Positions 55,169 to 64,000 of a DNA stretch of 64,000 nucleotides are shown here, piece by piece (the first letter of the stretch is position 1; each line of letters starts with the position of its first letter). A program made the translations under genes and the position numbers. The notes under the pieces are model-generated. The model did no database searches. It was not told where the DNA came from and saw only the letters and a program-made list of their open reading frames with translations. The DNA is taken from assembly GCA_021203545.1 (NCBI GenBank), contig JAJQAZ010000111.1, forward strand, positions 62,001-126,000, read 5' to 3'. The stretch comes from Tannerellaceae bacterium (GTDB taxonomy: Bacteria; Bacteroidota; Bacteroidia; Bacteroidales; Tannerellaceae).

Positions 55169-56389
55169 ATGAATTTTAAATTTATTAGTTGTGTATTATT
55201 AATTGGAAGTGTGTTTATCTCCTGCAATAAGCAGGGAAATAAGAATCAGGAAACAGGGCTTGTCCAGACTTCGGAAGAGTATTCCGTATCAGACTGTCTG
55301 TCGATAGCGGATACGTTATTGAATACTATTCTGGATAAATATGAGGTAAAGAAGTACGGACTGCTTCTGGAAACGTATCCGGTTAATCCGGATCATACGG
55401 TTTCTTACCTGGCAGAAGGAGCCGAACAGAAGAAAGAGCAGGAAGTTTCGTTTTTGTGGCCTTACTCTGGCATGCCTTCCGGACTGGTTGCTTTGTATAA
55501 ACAGACCGGCGAAGAGAAATATCTCCATCTGATAGAACAACAAATTATTCCGGGGTTGCAGTTATACTGGGATCATACCCGTTTGCCTGCCTGTTACCAG
55601 AGTTATCCTCTTTTTAACGGTGAAAGCGACCGTTTTTATGATGATAACGATTGGCTTGCGATTGATTTCTGTGATTTGTACGAACTGACCGGGAAAAAAG
55701 AATACCTGCAAAAAGCAATTGATTTGCATACCTATATTTATAGTGGATGGGATGATAAGCTGGAAGGGGGCATTTATTGGTGCGAACAACAGCAAACATC
55801 TAAAAACACCTGCTCGAATGCTCCGGCAGCTGTTTTATGTATGAAGCTATATAAACAAACCGGAGAAACGAAGTATCTGGATCAGGCTAAGGAAACGTAT
55901 AGCTGGACTAAAAAGTTTCTGGAAGACCCTCAGGATCATGTATATTGGGACAATATACGCCTGGACGGTGGTATAGGAAAAGAAAAATATACCTATAACA
56001 GCGGGCAAATGATACAGGCGGCTGTTTTGCTGTATGAAGCCACCAAAGATGACGAATATTTGCAGGATGCCCGTCAGACAGCAGCAGGTTCTTATAGTTA
56101 TTTTGTTTCCAAACGAACCAATAACAGAGGCGGATCTATGGAATTTTATCCGGATATGCCCTGGTTTAATGTTATATTATTGAGAGGCCTTGTAGCTCTT
56201 GCACCTTATGATACGGCAACAGCTTATATACAGACCATGAAAGAAAATGTGTTGTATGCCTGGAATTATACCCGCGATGAAAACGGGCTATTGGGTAACC
56301 ACTGGTCGGGTGTGGGTAACTCCAAATATAAATGGTTGCTTGATAATGCCTGCATGTTGGAATTATATGCTGAAATTTGTGAATTTTAA
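55169..56389 (+). CDS. Glycoside hydrolase family 76, alpha-1,6-mannanase
   Basis: The 406-residue lipoprotein has lipobox VFISC (Cys near residue 18) and an (alpha/alpha)6 barrel. The family's paired aspartates are seen in FYDDNDWLAIDF, near residue 155. GH76 enzymes cut the alpha-1,6-mannan backbone of yeast or mycobacterial glycans. The start at 55169 is preferred over 55157. It precedes a GH125 exo-mannosidase gene, making a two-enzyme mannan pair. Confidence 0.87.
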   Translation: MNFKFISCVLLIGSVFISCNKQGNKNQETGLVQTSEEYSVSDCLSIADTLLNTILDKYEVKKYGLLLETYPVNPDHTVSYLAEGAEQKKEQEVSFLWPYSGMPSGLVALYKQTGEEKYLHLIEQQIIPGLQLYWDHTRLPACYQSYPLFNGESDRFYDDNDWLAIDFCDLYELTGKKEYLQKAIDLHTYIYSGWDDKLEGGIYWCEQQQTSKNTCSNAPAAVLCMKLYKQTGETKYLDQAKETYSWTKKFLEDPQDHVYWDNIRLDGGIGKEKYTYNSGQMIQAAVLLYEATKDDEYLQDARQTAAGSYSYFVSKRTNNRGGSMEFYPDMPWFNVILLRGLVALAPYDTATAYIQTMKENVLYAWNYTRDENGLLGNHWSGVGNSKYKWLLDNACMLELYAEICEF

Positions 56390-56423
56390 ACGATAATATA
56401 AATCTCATAAAAAATTAGACCTT

Positions 56424-57890
56424 ATGACAACTCGCCGTGATTTTCTTAGAAATGGAGGCCTATCCCTGGCAGGCCTTTTAGTTGGTGGCCGTAGTTTGGC
56501 AAGTGTGGCTGAATCAGCTGCAACAGCAAACCTGAATGCGGTTAAATATGTATCACAACGTCCTCCGGTGGAACAGAGACATTTTGTGTCGGATGTGATC
56601 GAAAAAGTAATTAAGGATACCAAAGCAAAGTTGAAAGATCCGAAATTGGCATGGATGTTTGAAAACTGTTTCCCCAGTACGCTGGATACAACCTGCGAAT
56701 TCAAAATGGTTAACGGTAAGCCGGATACGTTTGTAATTACAGGTGATATACATGCGATGTGGTTGCGCGATTCGTCCGCACAGGTATTCCCACACATTCA
56801 GTTTGCGAATGATGATCCCAAAGTAAAACTGATGCTGGAAGGAGTTATCCGCAGACAAACCGAATGTATCCTGATAGACCCATATGCAAACGGTTTCAAT
56901 GAAAACGGAGATGAAGTAGGACACTGGGATAGTGATAATACGGATATGAAAAATGAGTTGCACGAACGTAAATGGGAAATCGACTCTCTTTGCTACCCGA
57001 TCCGTCTGGCTTACCATTATTGGAAAAAGACAGGTGATACTTCTCCTTTCGATTCGGACTGGGAGAAAGCTATGCTGTTGGTTCATCAAACATTTATCGA
57101 GCAACAACGTAAAGACAGTCTTGGACCGTATAAATTTACCCGTGTAACGGATCGCCAGGGAGATACTTTATTAAACGATGGTTGGGGAAGCCCGGTAAAT
57201 CCTGTAGGATTGATCGTTTCTTCTTTCCGTCCGTCTGATGATGCCAGTTTGTTTGGTTTCCTGATACCCTCTAATATGTTTGCTATCACTTCTCTTCGCC
57301 AGCTGGCAGAGATGATGCGTGCAATTAAAAACAACAACACATTTGCTGCCAAATGCGAAGCGCTGGCAAATGAAGTAGAAGCCGCTGTTAAGAAATACGC
57401 AATTATTGAGCATCCTGAATTCGGTAAAGTGTATGCATTTGAAGTAGATGGTTACTATAACCACGTATTTATGGATGATGCAAATGTACCGAGTTTGCTG
57501 GCCATGCCTTATTTGGGCTGTATAGATGTAAATGATCCGATTTACCAGAATACCCGTAAATTAGTATTAAGCCCGATGAATCCGTACTTCTTTAAAGGTA
57601 CAGCCGGAGAAGGTATTGGTGGACCACACATTGGTTTCGGTTATATCTGGCCGATGAGTATCATCATGCGTTGTAATACTACCAACGATCCCGAAGAAAT
57701 CTGTAAATGCGTGAAAATGTTGCGTGATACCGATGCCGATACCGGGTTTATGCACGAATCATTCTATAAAGATAATCCGGCTGACTTTACCCGTTCATGG
57801 TTTGCCTGGGTAAATACCTTATTCGGTGAAATGATTTATCGTTTGGTAAATGAAGGAAAATTAGATATCCTGAATTCGCTGGATAAGTAA
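56424..57890 (+). CDS. Glycoside hydrolase family 125, exo-alpha-1,6-mannosidase
   Basis: The 488-residue protein has a Tat-like signal (TTRRDFLRNGGLSLAGLL) and the GH125 (formerly DUF1237) fold. Family sequences ITGDIHAMWLRDSSAQ, DSDNTDMKNELHERKWEIDS and GGPHIGFGYIWPMSI are present. It removes single mannoses from alpha-1,6-linked chains by inversion. It lies 34 bases after the GH76 gene, so the two form an operon; they end at two strong terminators. Confidence 0.92.
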   Translation: MTTRRDFLRNGGLSLAGLLVGGRSLASVAESAATANLNAVKYVSQRPPVEQRHFVSDVIEKVIKDTKAKLKDPKLAWMFENCFPSTLDTTCEFKMVNGKPDTFVITGDIHAMWLRDSSAQVFPHIQFANDDPKVKLMLEGVIRRQTECILIDPYANGFNENGDEVGHWDSDNTDMKNELHERKWEIDSLCYPIRLAYHYWKKTGDTSPFDSDWEKAMLLVHQTFIEQQRKDSLGPYKFTRVTDRQGDTLLNDGWGSPVNPVGLIVSSFRPSDDASLFGFLIPSNMFAITSLRQLAEMMRAIKNNNTFAAKCEALANEVEAAVKKYAIIEHPEFGKVYAFEVDGYYNHVFMDDANVPSLLAMPYLGCIDVNDPIYQNTRKLVLSPMNPYFFKGTAGEGIGGPHIGFGYIWPMSIIMRCNTTNDPEEICKCVKMLRDTDADTGFMHESFYKDNPADFTRSWFAWVNTLFGEMIYRLVNEGKLDILNSLDK

Positions 57891-57915
57891 TCCTGTAAAT
57901 TAAACCTCCAAATAT

Positions 57916-57938
57916 GTTCCCGGATCAAGTCCGGGAAC
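57916..57938 (+). terminator. First terminator hairpin after GH125
   Basis: GTTCCCGGA (57916-57924) pairs with TCCGGGAAC (57930-57938), followed by AATTTTG. Confidence 0.75.
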
Positions 57939-57962
57939 AATTTTGTTTTTATTTTTTGTGAA

Positions 57963-57987
57963 CAGGTTTTACGGAACCTGTTTTTTT
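57963..57987 (+). terminator. Second terminator after GH125
   Basis: CAGGTT (57963-57968) pairs with AACCTG (57975-57980), followed by seven Ts. It lies just before the next promoter. Confidence 0.85.
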
Positions 57988-57990
57988 ATT

Positions 57991-57998
57991 TATATTTG
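57991..57998 (+). promoter_or_regulatory. Bacteroidetes -7 box for the T9SS cargo gene
   Basis: TATATTTG lies 28 bases before the ATG at 58027. It excludes the in-frame start at 57943, which lies across the terminator. Confidence 0.65.
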
Positions 57999-58026
57999 TC
58001 GCTGTACCTTAACACTACTTAAACTT

Positions 58027-59811
58027 ATGAACAAAAACACAATTTTATTTTCTTCCTTATTTACTATTGGCGTTGTTTCTAACGCATTGTGCCAGGATGT
58101 GAAACTTGAAGTCCATGATCCAACCTGTTGGGAAACTTTTGTGCAGGAATCAGTCAATCCATTGACAATAGATACCTTTGTTATTCAATCTTTTGAAGGA
58201 ACAGAAGTACCTTATTGGGCTTTCGAAGATACAGGGGAACATACACCTGTCATAGTTGATGCTTCGCAACAGCAGGTAATGAACCAACGAGGAGACAGGT
58301 CTCTGGAATTAAAAGGAAATTGTCAAATCAGGTATGAATGGGAAAAGCCTGCCGGATACAATGTGCAAATATTTTCTTTTTATATCGCTGCCCGCAAAGT
58401 TAATTCCGGTGGTACTTTTACTGTAGCAATTGATAAAGGGAATACTACTGACATATTGTCTGAACTGAAAATTGCTCAATCGAATTATGCGCTTGATTTT
58501 GGACAGAATTTTACTACAGGAGCTATCAAAGACCGTATCTACATAAGTAATGCAGACCATATGAATATTACGACAAAGAACTTAGGTCCGGATGGAGCTT
58601 TTTTTATAGATTATATGACTGTATCCGGTTCCATAAAGCGGTATAGCTTATTCCGGGGAGAAGGGAGATGGGAAGATGTAGAAAAGTGGACACATCGCCC
58701 TGCTTACAGAAACCGGCATGCATTGGTTCAGGGAGAGGTTAATGTAAAAAGTGACGTCACGTGTAATCATCTTCATCTTGGAAATGGTTCCGTTTCTGTT
58801 CATTCCGGGTCCGGTTTAAAAAGTAATCAGACTCTCCTGCATGCACCCGGAAGTGCAGTTTATACTTTGGGAGAATGGGAGATGAAACAGGCAGGAGTCT
58901 ATAAACATCTTCCGGAAAAAGGAAAATGGTATTTTGTATCTTTCCCGTTCGATGTGTATAAAAATGATATTGACCCGGCATTTGAATTAAAAGACGAAAC
59001 TACAGATTTGTCCGGTAATTATTTATATGTCTTGACTTATGGCGGCGAGAATAGAAGTTATTCAAATTCGTTAGGGAATTGGAAAGTAGTTTCGGAGAAT
59101 TATCCGGAAACGGTTCCTCTGTTTGAAAGAGGGAAAGGTTATCTGATCGCTTTGGATAAAGAGGCCTTTTCTTCGAATATTCTTTTTTCTTCTCAAGCTG
59201 GAAAAGAAATTATCTGGGATGCTGCGGATTATGAGAAATATGTTGACATACCTTTAAAGACTGATCAAATGGAAGATGCACATCATGGCTGGGTATTGTG
59301 TGGAAATCCGTTTCCTTCGCCTTTACCGTCGAAAAATATTTCCATTAACGGACAATCGGACCGGGATCTGTATTATTTTGACGGCGACAAATACCGTACG
59401 GTTCCTTTAAAAGGAGATTTTGTGTTACCTCCGTATTGTGCTTTCTTTTTAAAAGATGCTAATTCGTTTACTATCCGGTTTAAACCGCCGGGAAGTAAAC
59501 CGGAGGGTAATTATCTGCCTGAGAATATAGGCGTAGTTAAGCCCGGTGAACCTGACCCTAATCCTTTTTCACCCGATCCTTCCCGGCCGGGAAGTAAAAT
59601 TGATTTCCGGATAAGGGGTAATCAGTTATATCTGAATAATCTTCCGGACAGCGGAACTGTTTTAATTGCTGATATTGCCGGAAGTGTAGTGGTTAGTCAA
59701 ACTGTTTCAAAAGGCAGCAGTATGATCCCACTGAATCTTCCGAAGGGAGTATATATATTATCTGTCAGGTCTGGTAATGAACAAACCCAGGAAAAGTTCA
59801 TTCTATACTAA
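58027..59811 (+). CDS. Secreted protein with type IX secretion C-terminal sorting domain
   Basis: From ATG 58027 the 594-residue protein has a signal peptide ending near ALCQD and no recognised catalytic domain in its body. After a proline-rich linker (about residues 505-525) the last 75 residues form a Por-secretion sorting domain, with GTVLIADIAGSVVVSQTV and LPKGVYILSV. It should be exported by T9SS and anchored or released at the surface. The body may be a beta-sandwich or adhesin, but I do not recognise it. Confidence 0.82.
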   Translation: MNKNTILFSSLFTIGVVSNALCQDVKLEVHDPTCWETFVQESVNPLTIDTFVIQSFEGTEVPYWAFEDTGEHTPVIVDASQQQVMNQRGDRSLELKGNCQIRYEWEKPAGYNVQIFSFYIAARKVNSGGTFTVAIDKGNTTDILSELKIAQSNYALDFGQNFTTGAIKDRIYISNADHMNITTKNLGPDGAFFIDYMTVSGSIKRYSLFRGEGRWEDVEKWTHRPAYRNRHALVQGEVNVKSDVTCNHLHLGNGSVSVHSGSGLKSNQTLLHAPGSAVYTLGEWEMKQAGVYKHLPEKGKWYFVSFPFDVYKNDIDPAFELKDETTDLSGNYLYVLTYGGENRSYSNSLGNWKVVSENYPETVPLFERGKGYLIALDKEAFSSNILFSSQAGKEIIWDAADYEKYVDIPLKTDQMEDAHHGWVLCGNPFPSPLPSKNISINGQSDRDLYYFDGDKYRTVPLKGDFVLPPYCAFFLKDANSFTIRFKPPGSKPEGNYLPENIGVVKPGEPDPNPFSPDPSRPGSKIDFRIRGNQLYLNNLPDSGTVLIADIAGSVVVSQTVSKGSSMIPLNLPKGVYILSVRSGNEQTQEKFILY

Positions 59812-59832
59812 CAGTGAATAACAGAATATCTT

Positions 59833-59840
59833 TATCTTTG
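59833..59840 (+). promoter_or_regulatory. Bacteroidetes -7 box for the 59868 gene
   Basis: TATCTTTG lies 28 bases before the ATG at 59868 and excludes the start at 59844. Confidence 0.6.
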
Positions 59841-59867
59841 TAAGTGTTTAATATTAAAGAGCATATA

Positions 59868-60110
59868 ATGAAAAAAATAAACATAGTTTCAGTTATCCTA
59901 TTTGTTTACATTCTTACTATCGCAGTCTGGCAATGGCCGGGAAACGAGCCAAACCCGGACTATGTGCAGTATTTCTTCATAATTGGTCTTTCACTAGTCC
60001 TTGCGGTGTTAGTCCGGTTCATACAGATCAAACGTATGAAAATGAGGCAACAGTGGGGAGATGAATACCAGGATAAAAAGAAGAATCGCAATTTAAAAGA
60101 AAACAAATAA
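59868..60110 (+). CDS. Small two-helix membrane protein
   Basis: From ATG 59868 the protein has 80 residues, with two membrane segments (about 5-22 and 34-52) and a basic C-terminal tail. I do not recognise the family. It stands between the T9SS cargo gene and a frameshifted AI-2E family transporter, with its own promoter. Confidence 0.65.
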   Translation: MKKINIVSVILFVYILTIAVWQWPGNEPNPDYVQYFFIIGLSLVLAVLVRFIQIKRMKMRQQWGDEYQDKKKNRNLKENK

Positions 60111-60140
60111 CGGTTGTTATTACATAATTACTGATAGGGC

Positions 60141-60247
60141 ACGCAGACAAGCGCAGAATTACGCAGATGGAACATTTCGATTTATCGGAAAAAATATAAA
60201 AAAATAAAATTCTGCGTTCATCTGCGCTTGTCTGCGTAATCTGCGTT
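60141..60247. repeat. ACGCAGA-type inverted repeat, second copy
   Basis: ACGCAGACAAGCGCAGA (60141-60157) is exactly complementary to TCTGCGCTTGTCTGCGT on the right. The loop is A/T-rich. It resembles 54768-54862. Confidence 0.8.
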
Positions 60248-60353
60248 CTCTCTACTTAAACCTATAGAACCAGCGATATTATTCATATGGATTAAACATT
60301 TCGATAAAATCATTGTTTTGGAGAAACAGGTCTATCCAAATTTCAAAACAACG

Positions 60354-61416
60354 ATGAGTTTACGCGAGCAATATTGGAAATATTCACTTATTGGTATTTT
60401 ATTGGTTTTAGGTTATATTCTGTTCAGGGAGTTTATCCCTTATTTAGGGGGAATTCTCGGAGCTACTACAATCTATATCCTGGTTCGTAACCAGATGTTT
60501 TATTTAACCGAAAAGAAGAAATGGGGAAGGGGAGTTTCTGCCCTTCTTATTCTGCTTGAATCTATTCTGATCTTTTTAATACCTCTGTCTGGTGCTGTAT
60601 GGCTTTTTGTTTCTAAAATACAGGATTTGAATCTGAACCCATCGCAGGTGGTAGCCGGAATTGAGCATGTGGCCGAATTAATCGAAACTAAAATTGGTTA
60701 TAATTTTCTGGAAAAGAAGAACCTTGATTCGGCTCTGGGTTTTCTTCCGCACATCGGACAATACCTCATGGGAGGGATTAGTGGTTTTGCTATAAATGTC
60801 GCGATTTTAGTCTTGGTACTCTATTTTATGTTGATCGGCGGACGGAATATGGAAGCCTATATATAGTGTCCTGCCTTTTAACGATGGAAATAAAAAGCAG
60901 GTCATGGAAGAGATCAGCATCATGGTAAAGTCTAACGCTATCGGTATACCTGTTCTTGCTATTATACAAGGGATTATTGCTACAATCGGATATTTTATTT
61001 TTAAAACTCCTACGCCTATCCTTTTCGGATTGATAACTTGTATCTCAACTATTATTCCGGTTATCGGTACAGCTATTGTGTGGGCACCTCTTTGTTTATA
61101 TATGGGTATATCCGGCGAATGGCTGCACGCATTAGGGTTGGCTATTTATGCGCTAATTGTAATTTCAAATGCGGATAATTTTATCCGTTTTATTTTACAG
61201 AAAAAGCTGGCAGATATCCACCCGTTAATAACTATATTCGGTGTATTCATCGGTCTTTCTTTGTTTGGTTTTATCGGGATTATATTCGGGCCATTGCTGA
61301 TTTCTTTTTTCCTTTTGTGTTTTAATTTCTTTAAGCGGGAGTTTATTGAAGGAAAGGATTTTGAGGGTGTTAATCTGGAAGGAATGAATAGGGATGATCC
61401 TCCTAAAACCCCCTAA
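60354..61416 (+). pseudogene. AI-2E family transporter, frameshifted at a TA repeat
   Basis: From ATG 60354 the first frame encodes about 170 residues with four membrane helices, ending GGRNMEAYI at a (TA)4 tract (60858-60865). The second frame continues with VLPFNDGNKKQVMEEISIMV and the C-terminal helices to 61416. One more TA unit would join the two. The last codons (PPKTP) come from a CCCCCTAAAGGGGG hairpin repeat. The family includes putative autoinducer or Na+ transporters. Confidence 0.85.
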
Positions 61417-61431
61417 CCCCCTAAAGGGGGG
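61417..61431. repeat. CCCCCTAAAGGGGG hairpin
   Basis: CCCCC pairs with GGGGG around TAAA, followed by ATTGTTTTT. It overlaps the 3' end of the transporter gene and resembles the hairpin after gcvH (44846-44859). Confidence 0.7.
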
Positions 61432-61473
61432 ATTGTTTTTCTTTGTTTGGCATGTCTTCTATGGTGTCAACCT

Positions 61474-61510
61474 AATTTTTCGCTGGCGCAGATTTAAATC
61501 TGTGCCTAAA
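61474..61510. repeat. Dispersed palindrome, copy B
   Basis: Near-identical inverted copy of 28538-28573; the core includes GGCGCAGATTTAAATCTG. The rest of the gap to 61624 holds two short palindromes (61533-61545, 61561-61577). Confidence 0.8.
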
Positions 61511-61623
61511 CTTACGTACCTATTAGTAAAAAGGATTACAAATCCAAAGACTCGTTTGTCGGGGATTGCAAATCCCCTCCGTCCAAAAGAACACTATGCC
61601 GAACGATCAAATCTATCTATGGA

Positions 61624-64000
61624 TTAAGGGGAGTTGTACTCTCTGTCGTTCGGTGCTTCCTGTTTAGATTTCTCTTTTTTGAAGATGTTTTTGATTTTGG
61701 TTATAAAACCGGAAACTCCTATTGCTATTTTTTGTTGGGTTTTGCTGATTCCTACTGATTCTGCCAGCGCAGGGCGTAGTAACTGCCACAGATAGTTGAA
61801 AGTAGAGTGGTAAGGGTCGCGTACAATGGTAACGGAAGATTGGCGGGGACGTGACCGTGGCTTATGGGGACTGTTCGGGTTATTATCGCGTACTATAGCA
61901 TTGGCGAGAAAGTTAAGAAACTTATTACTTTTCCTTTTTTCGTCTTTGATTTTAAAGATATCCACTTTTAATCCATTATACAGAAAAAGCATGTCAATAC
62001 TTCCTCCTACACTTCCGGCATCCATTAAAAAGGTGAAATCATCCAGATGTCCCCCTGTTAACCGGGCAGAAGCCAGTGGCTCTATTATTTCCTTCAATAA
62101 AGTAATATCCATATCCGGCAGATGTGCTTCCAGAATAAAGCGGTCGTTTAATGAATCCACGGGCAATAACCAGACAGCGTTAAAATGTCCGTTGCCATAC
62201 AATTTCCCGTCCGCATCCAGGTGAATGTATTGTCCGGGATAAGATACAATATTGGTAAAACCGGAGAAAGTACCGTTTAATTCTTTGAAAACGAGTCTCC
62301 CCGGCTTTATCCCTTTCTTTGCTAATTCTTCATAAATAACGTCAAAGTTGTTTACCTGAACCGTTTCAATATTAACCGGCAAAGGGGTTTTTTGTAATCC
62401 TTCGTATATCATGGGCATCCACCGGGGTGGGGTAGGTATTTTTTGTTTTTGTAATTTTGTAATACAGGATTATCTATTGTTACTTTTTGTATATTCAACG
62501 AATCTTTATAAAACCAGGTAAGAAAATCAATATTCTGTATCTCTATCTTCTCTGCGGTTACATCAAACCAGTCCTCATGTTGGGGGTGCAGATAGGCAAA
62601 ATATTCTTTTTGATAGGCCGGATTCAGATGAATATTTTTGATAGTTATATTTTGATTCGTTAGCCTGGCACTTTCTACCTCCAATGTGTAAAATCCCTGA
62701 TCAATTGGGTAGGAAAAATTGTATGTGTGAAAATGAATATCTTCCCAAGCAAACTTTTTCAGGTCGTTATTAATGGTTAGATTTACCAGAGAAAAGCCGG
62801 TTTCATTAAATTTCTGGTTCCTTTCTTCGTTACCGGTAAGTTCCTGGCTAAATTAAATATTCCCTCCTTCTATTTGTAACGAATTAACCGCAATTTGATC
62901 CCCTACTATTTTCAACTGATCATATAGGCTGGTTTTAATAGAATCTTCTATTTGAGAGGTTTTTAATCCCGGGTTGTATCTTTTATGTATATCCACACGG
63001 GGTGTGCCAACCAGAATACTTTCTATTTGCATGTTCTTCTCATTCTCTTTAAATGTCCATGTAAGTGAATCGAGCCGGACATTCTGAATTCCAAATTGTG
63101 CCGATAAATAGGGCTGTTGTGCGGTTAATTGGATATTGCCGGAAAAGAAATGTTGCAATGTTAGTTTCTCTGCATACGGGTATAATATCTCTGGGATTGT
63201 TTTTGCTTCTGTTGTTTTTGTCTGTGCTGTATTTGAGGCCGTATCTGTAACAGACCAGCCTATTGTAGGAGAGTGTACTTCAAAGTTGCCAAGATCTAAT
63301 GTACGTAATTCTTCCAGATTCCACCGTAAGTCTTCTATTTTTAACTGATCATACTTTACCTGCAGGTAAGGGTCATTTTGTGGAGTACTATATTGCAATT
63401 GTGTGCCATTCAGTAAAATATGATTGATTCCTAAGCTTAGAAAAGGTTGAAAGGGTGTATACTCCTCTGCTTTTTTCTGTACTTCTTCTGTGGGCAGAGC
63501 TGTGCGGATAGCTATTTCCGGTTGTTCTATGTGTATGGAATCGGCATTCAGATGCTGCCGGTTGCTCCACAGGCTTTCTGCTCCGTTTATATATAAATGG
63601 GGAATATATACCGAAATATAAGTTTGTGAAAGATCCTGATGTATCGCTTCCGGCGAACGGTATTGTATATTTTCCAATTCTAAAATACCGGATTGACTGG
63701 AATAAGAGGCTTTTCCTGTTTTTATTTCCGGATTGCCTCCCGGAGTATTACTTATGCTGTTCAGATACAGTTCTACCTTATTGCATTCAAATCCTCTTGC
63801 ACCCGGACCGTACAATGTTTTTTCGTTAATCAAAAGATCCTGTAGTAGCAGGTTAATATTTTTAGCCTGCCAGTTATTCCGGTTTGTATGTTCACGGTAA
63901 GCAACATTTCCTTTCTTTAAATGAAAATTCTCTACCCGCAGATATTGAAACCAGGGAGATAAAGAGGCCTCTTTATTTTTTGTTTTCTGTTTTCCGGCAG
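61624..64000 (-). pseudogene. AsmA-like large envelope protein, nonsense codon and frameshift, partial
   Basis: The gene enters from beyond the window and reads leftward. The frame from 64000 has repeated beta units (for example LRVENFHLKKGNVAYREH, LEELRTLDLGNFEVHSP). A TAA stop (62853-62855) interrupts it after LQIEGGNI, but the same frame continues with FSQELTGNEERNQK. Near 62421-62433 one base is missing in a C-run, and another frame finishes with RWMPMIYEGLQKTPLPVN down to 61624. The family is probably AsmA/DUF748-like, linked to outer-membrane biogenesis. Confidence 0.7.

Overview
The window looks like a Bacteroidales chromosome, probably from a Parabacteroides/Tannerellaceae-like relative. 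The evidence is a SusC/SusD pair with an ECF sigma factor and FecR anti-sigma, a C-terminal type IX secretion sorting domain, a BtuB-BtuG-BtuF cobalamin locus, long-form IspG, and Bacteroidetes -7 boxes (TAnnTTTG) ahead of most transcription units. The genus is inferred from gene style; no 16S gene is present. I recalled families by reading translated sequence and ran no searches.

Layout. 1-11.4 kb is housekeeping: a truncated flippase-like membrane protein, rsmA, mgtE, efp, radC, a SufT-like protein, lpxH, pta-ackA, folP-dacA and murF, then a decayed TauE/SafE gene. 12.0-21.3 kb is an ECF sigma/FecR/SusC/SusD locus with a Gfo/Idh oxidoreductase and a DUF6807 protein, headed by a 22-bp tandem repeat. 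21.3-28.7 kb is an AT-rich accessory segment: a large hairpin, an orphan protein, a decayed winged-helix fragment, a nucleotidyltransferase-HEPN fusion, a truncated HlyD-type adaptor, a lipoprotein, tRNA-Leu, and a two-gene cassette (HU-like protein plus VirE/VapE-like primase-helicase) bounded by 122-bp inverted repeats. 28.7-33.4 kb holds parC, a cloverleaf-like repeat and a frameshifted oxidoreductase gene with two LacI-type operators upstream. 33.4-38 kb holds glyQS, an FKBP lipoprotein, ribF and an ArgE-like deacylase. 38-47.3 kb is a nine-gene leftward run, rpoN to envC. 47.4-49.9 kb has an ABC ATPase, a badly frameshifted permease and a frameshifted DUF4846 gene. 49.9-54.5 kb is a cobalamin riboswitch with btuB, btuG and btuF. 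55-60 kb has a GH76/GH125 alpha-mannan pair and a T9SS cargo protein. 60-64 kb has a frameshifted AI-2E transporter and a broken AsmA-like gene that leaves the window.

How the parts work together. The sigma/FecR/SusCD group is a self-regulated outer-membrane uptake system whose substrate is not obvious. The B12 riboswitch controls capture (BtuB/BtuG) and periplasmic binding (BtuF) of corrinoids, but no btuCD follows. GH76 and GH125 would cut and trim alpha-1,6-mannan. The rpoN-envC run groups cell-envelope and metabolic genes.

Two themes stand out. First, the HU/primase cassette has long inverted iteron arrays at both ends and no transposase, so it may be an undescribed mobile or self-regulating unit. 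Second, six non-essential genes carry small indels, a deletion or a nonsense codon, often several per gene, while housekeeping genes are intact. That points to real gene decay rather than random sequencing error. Many intergenic regions carry palindromic dispersed repeats of at least five kinds.
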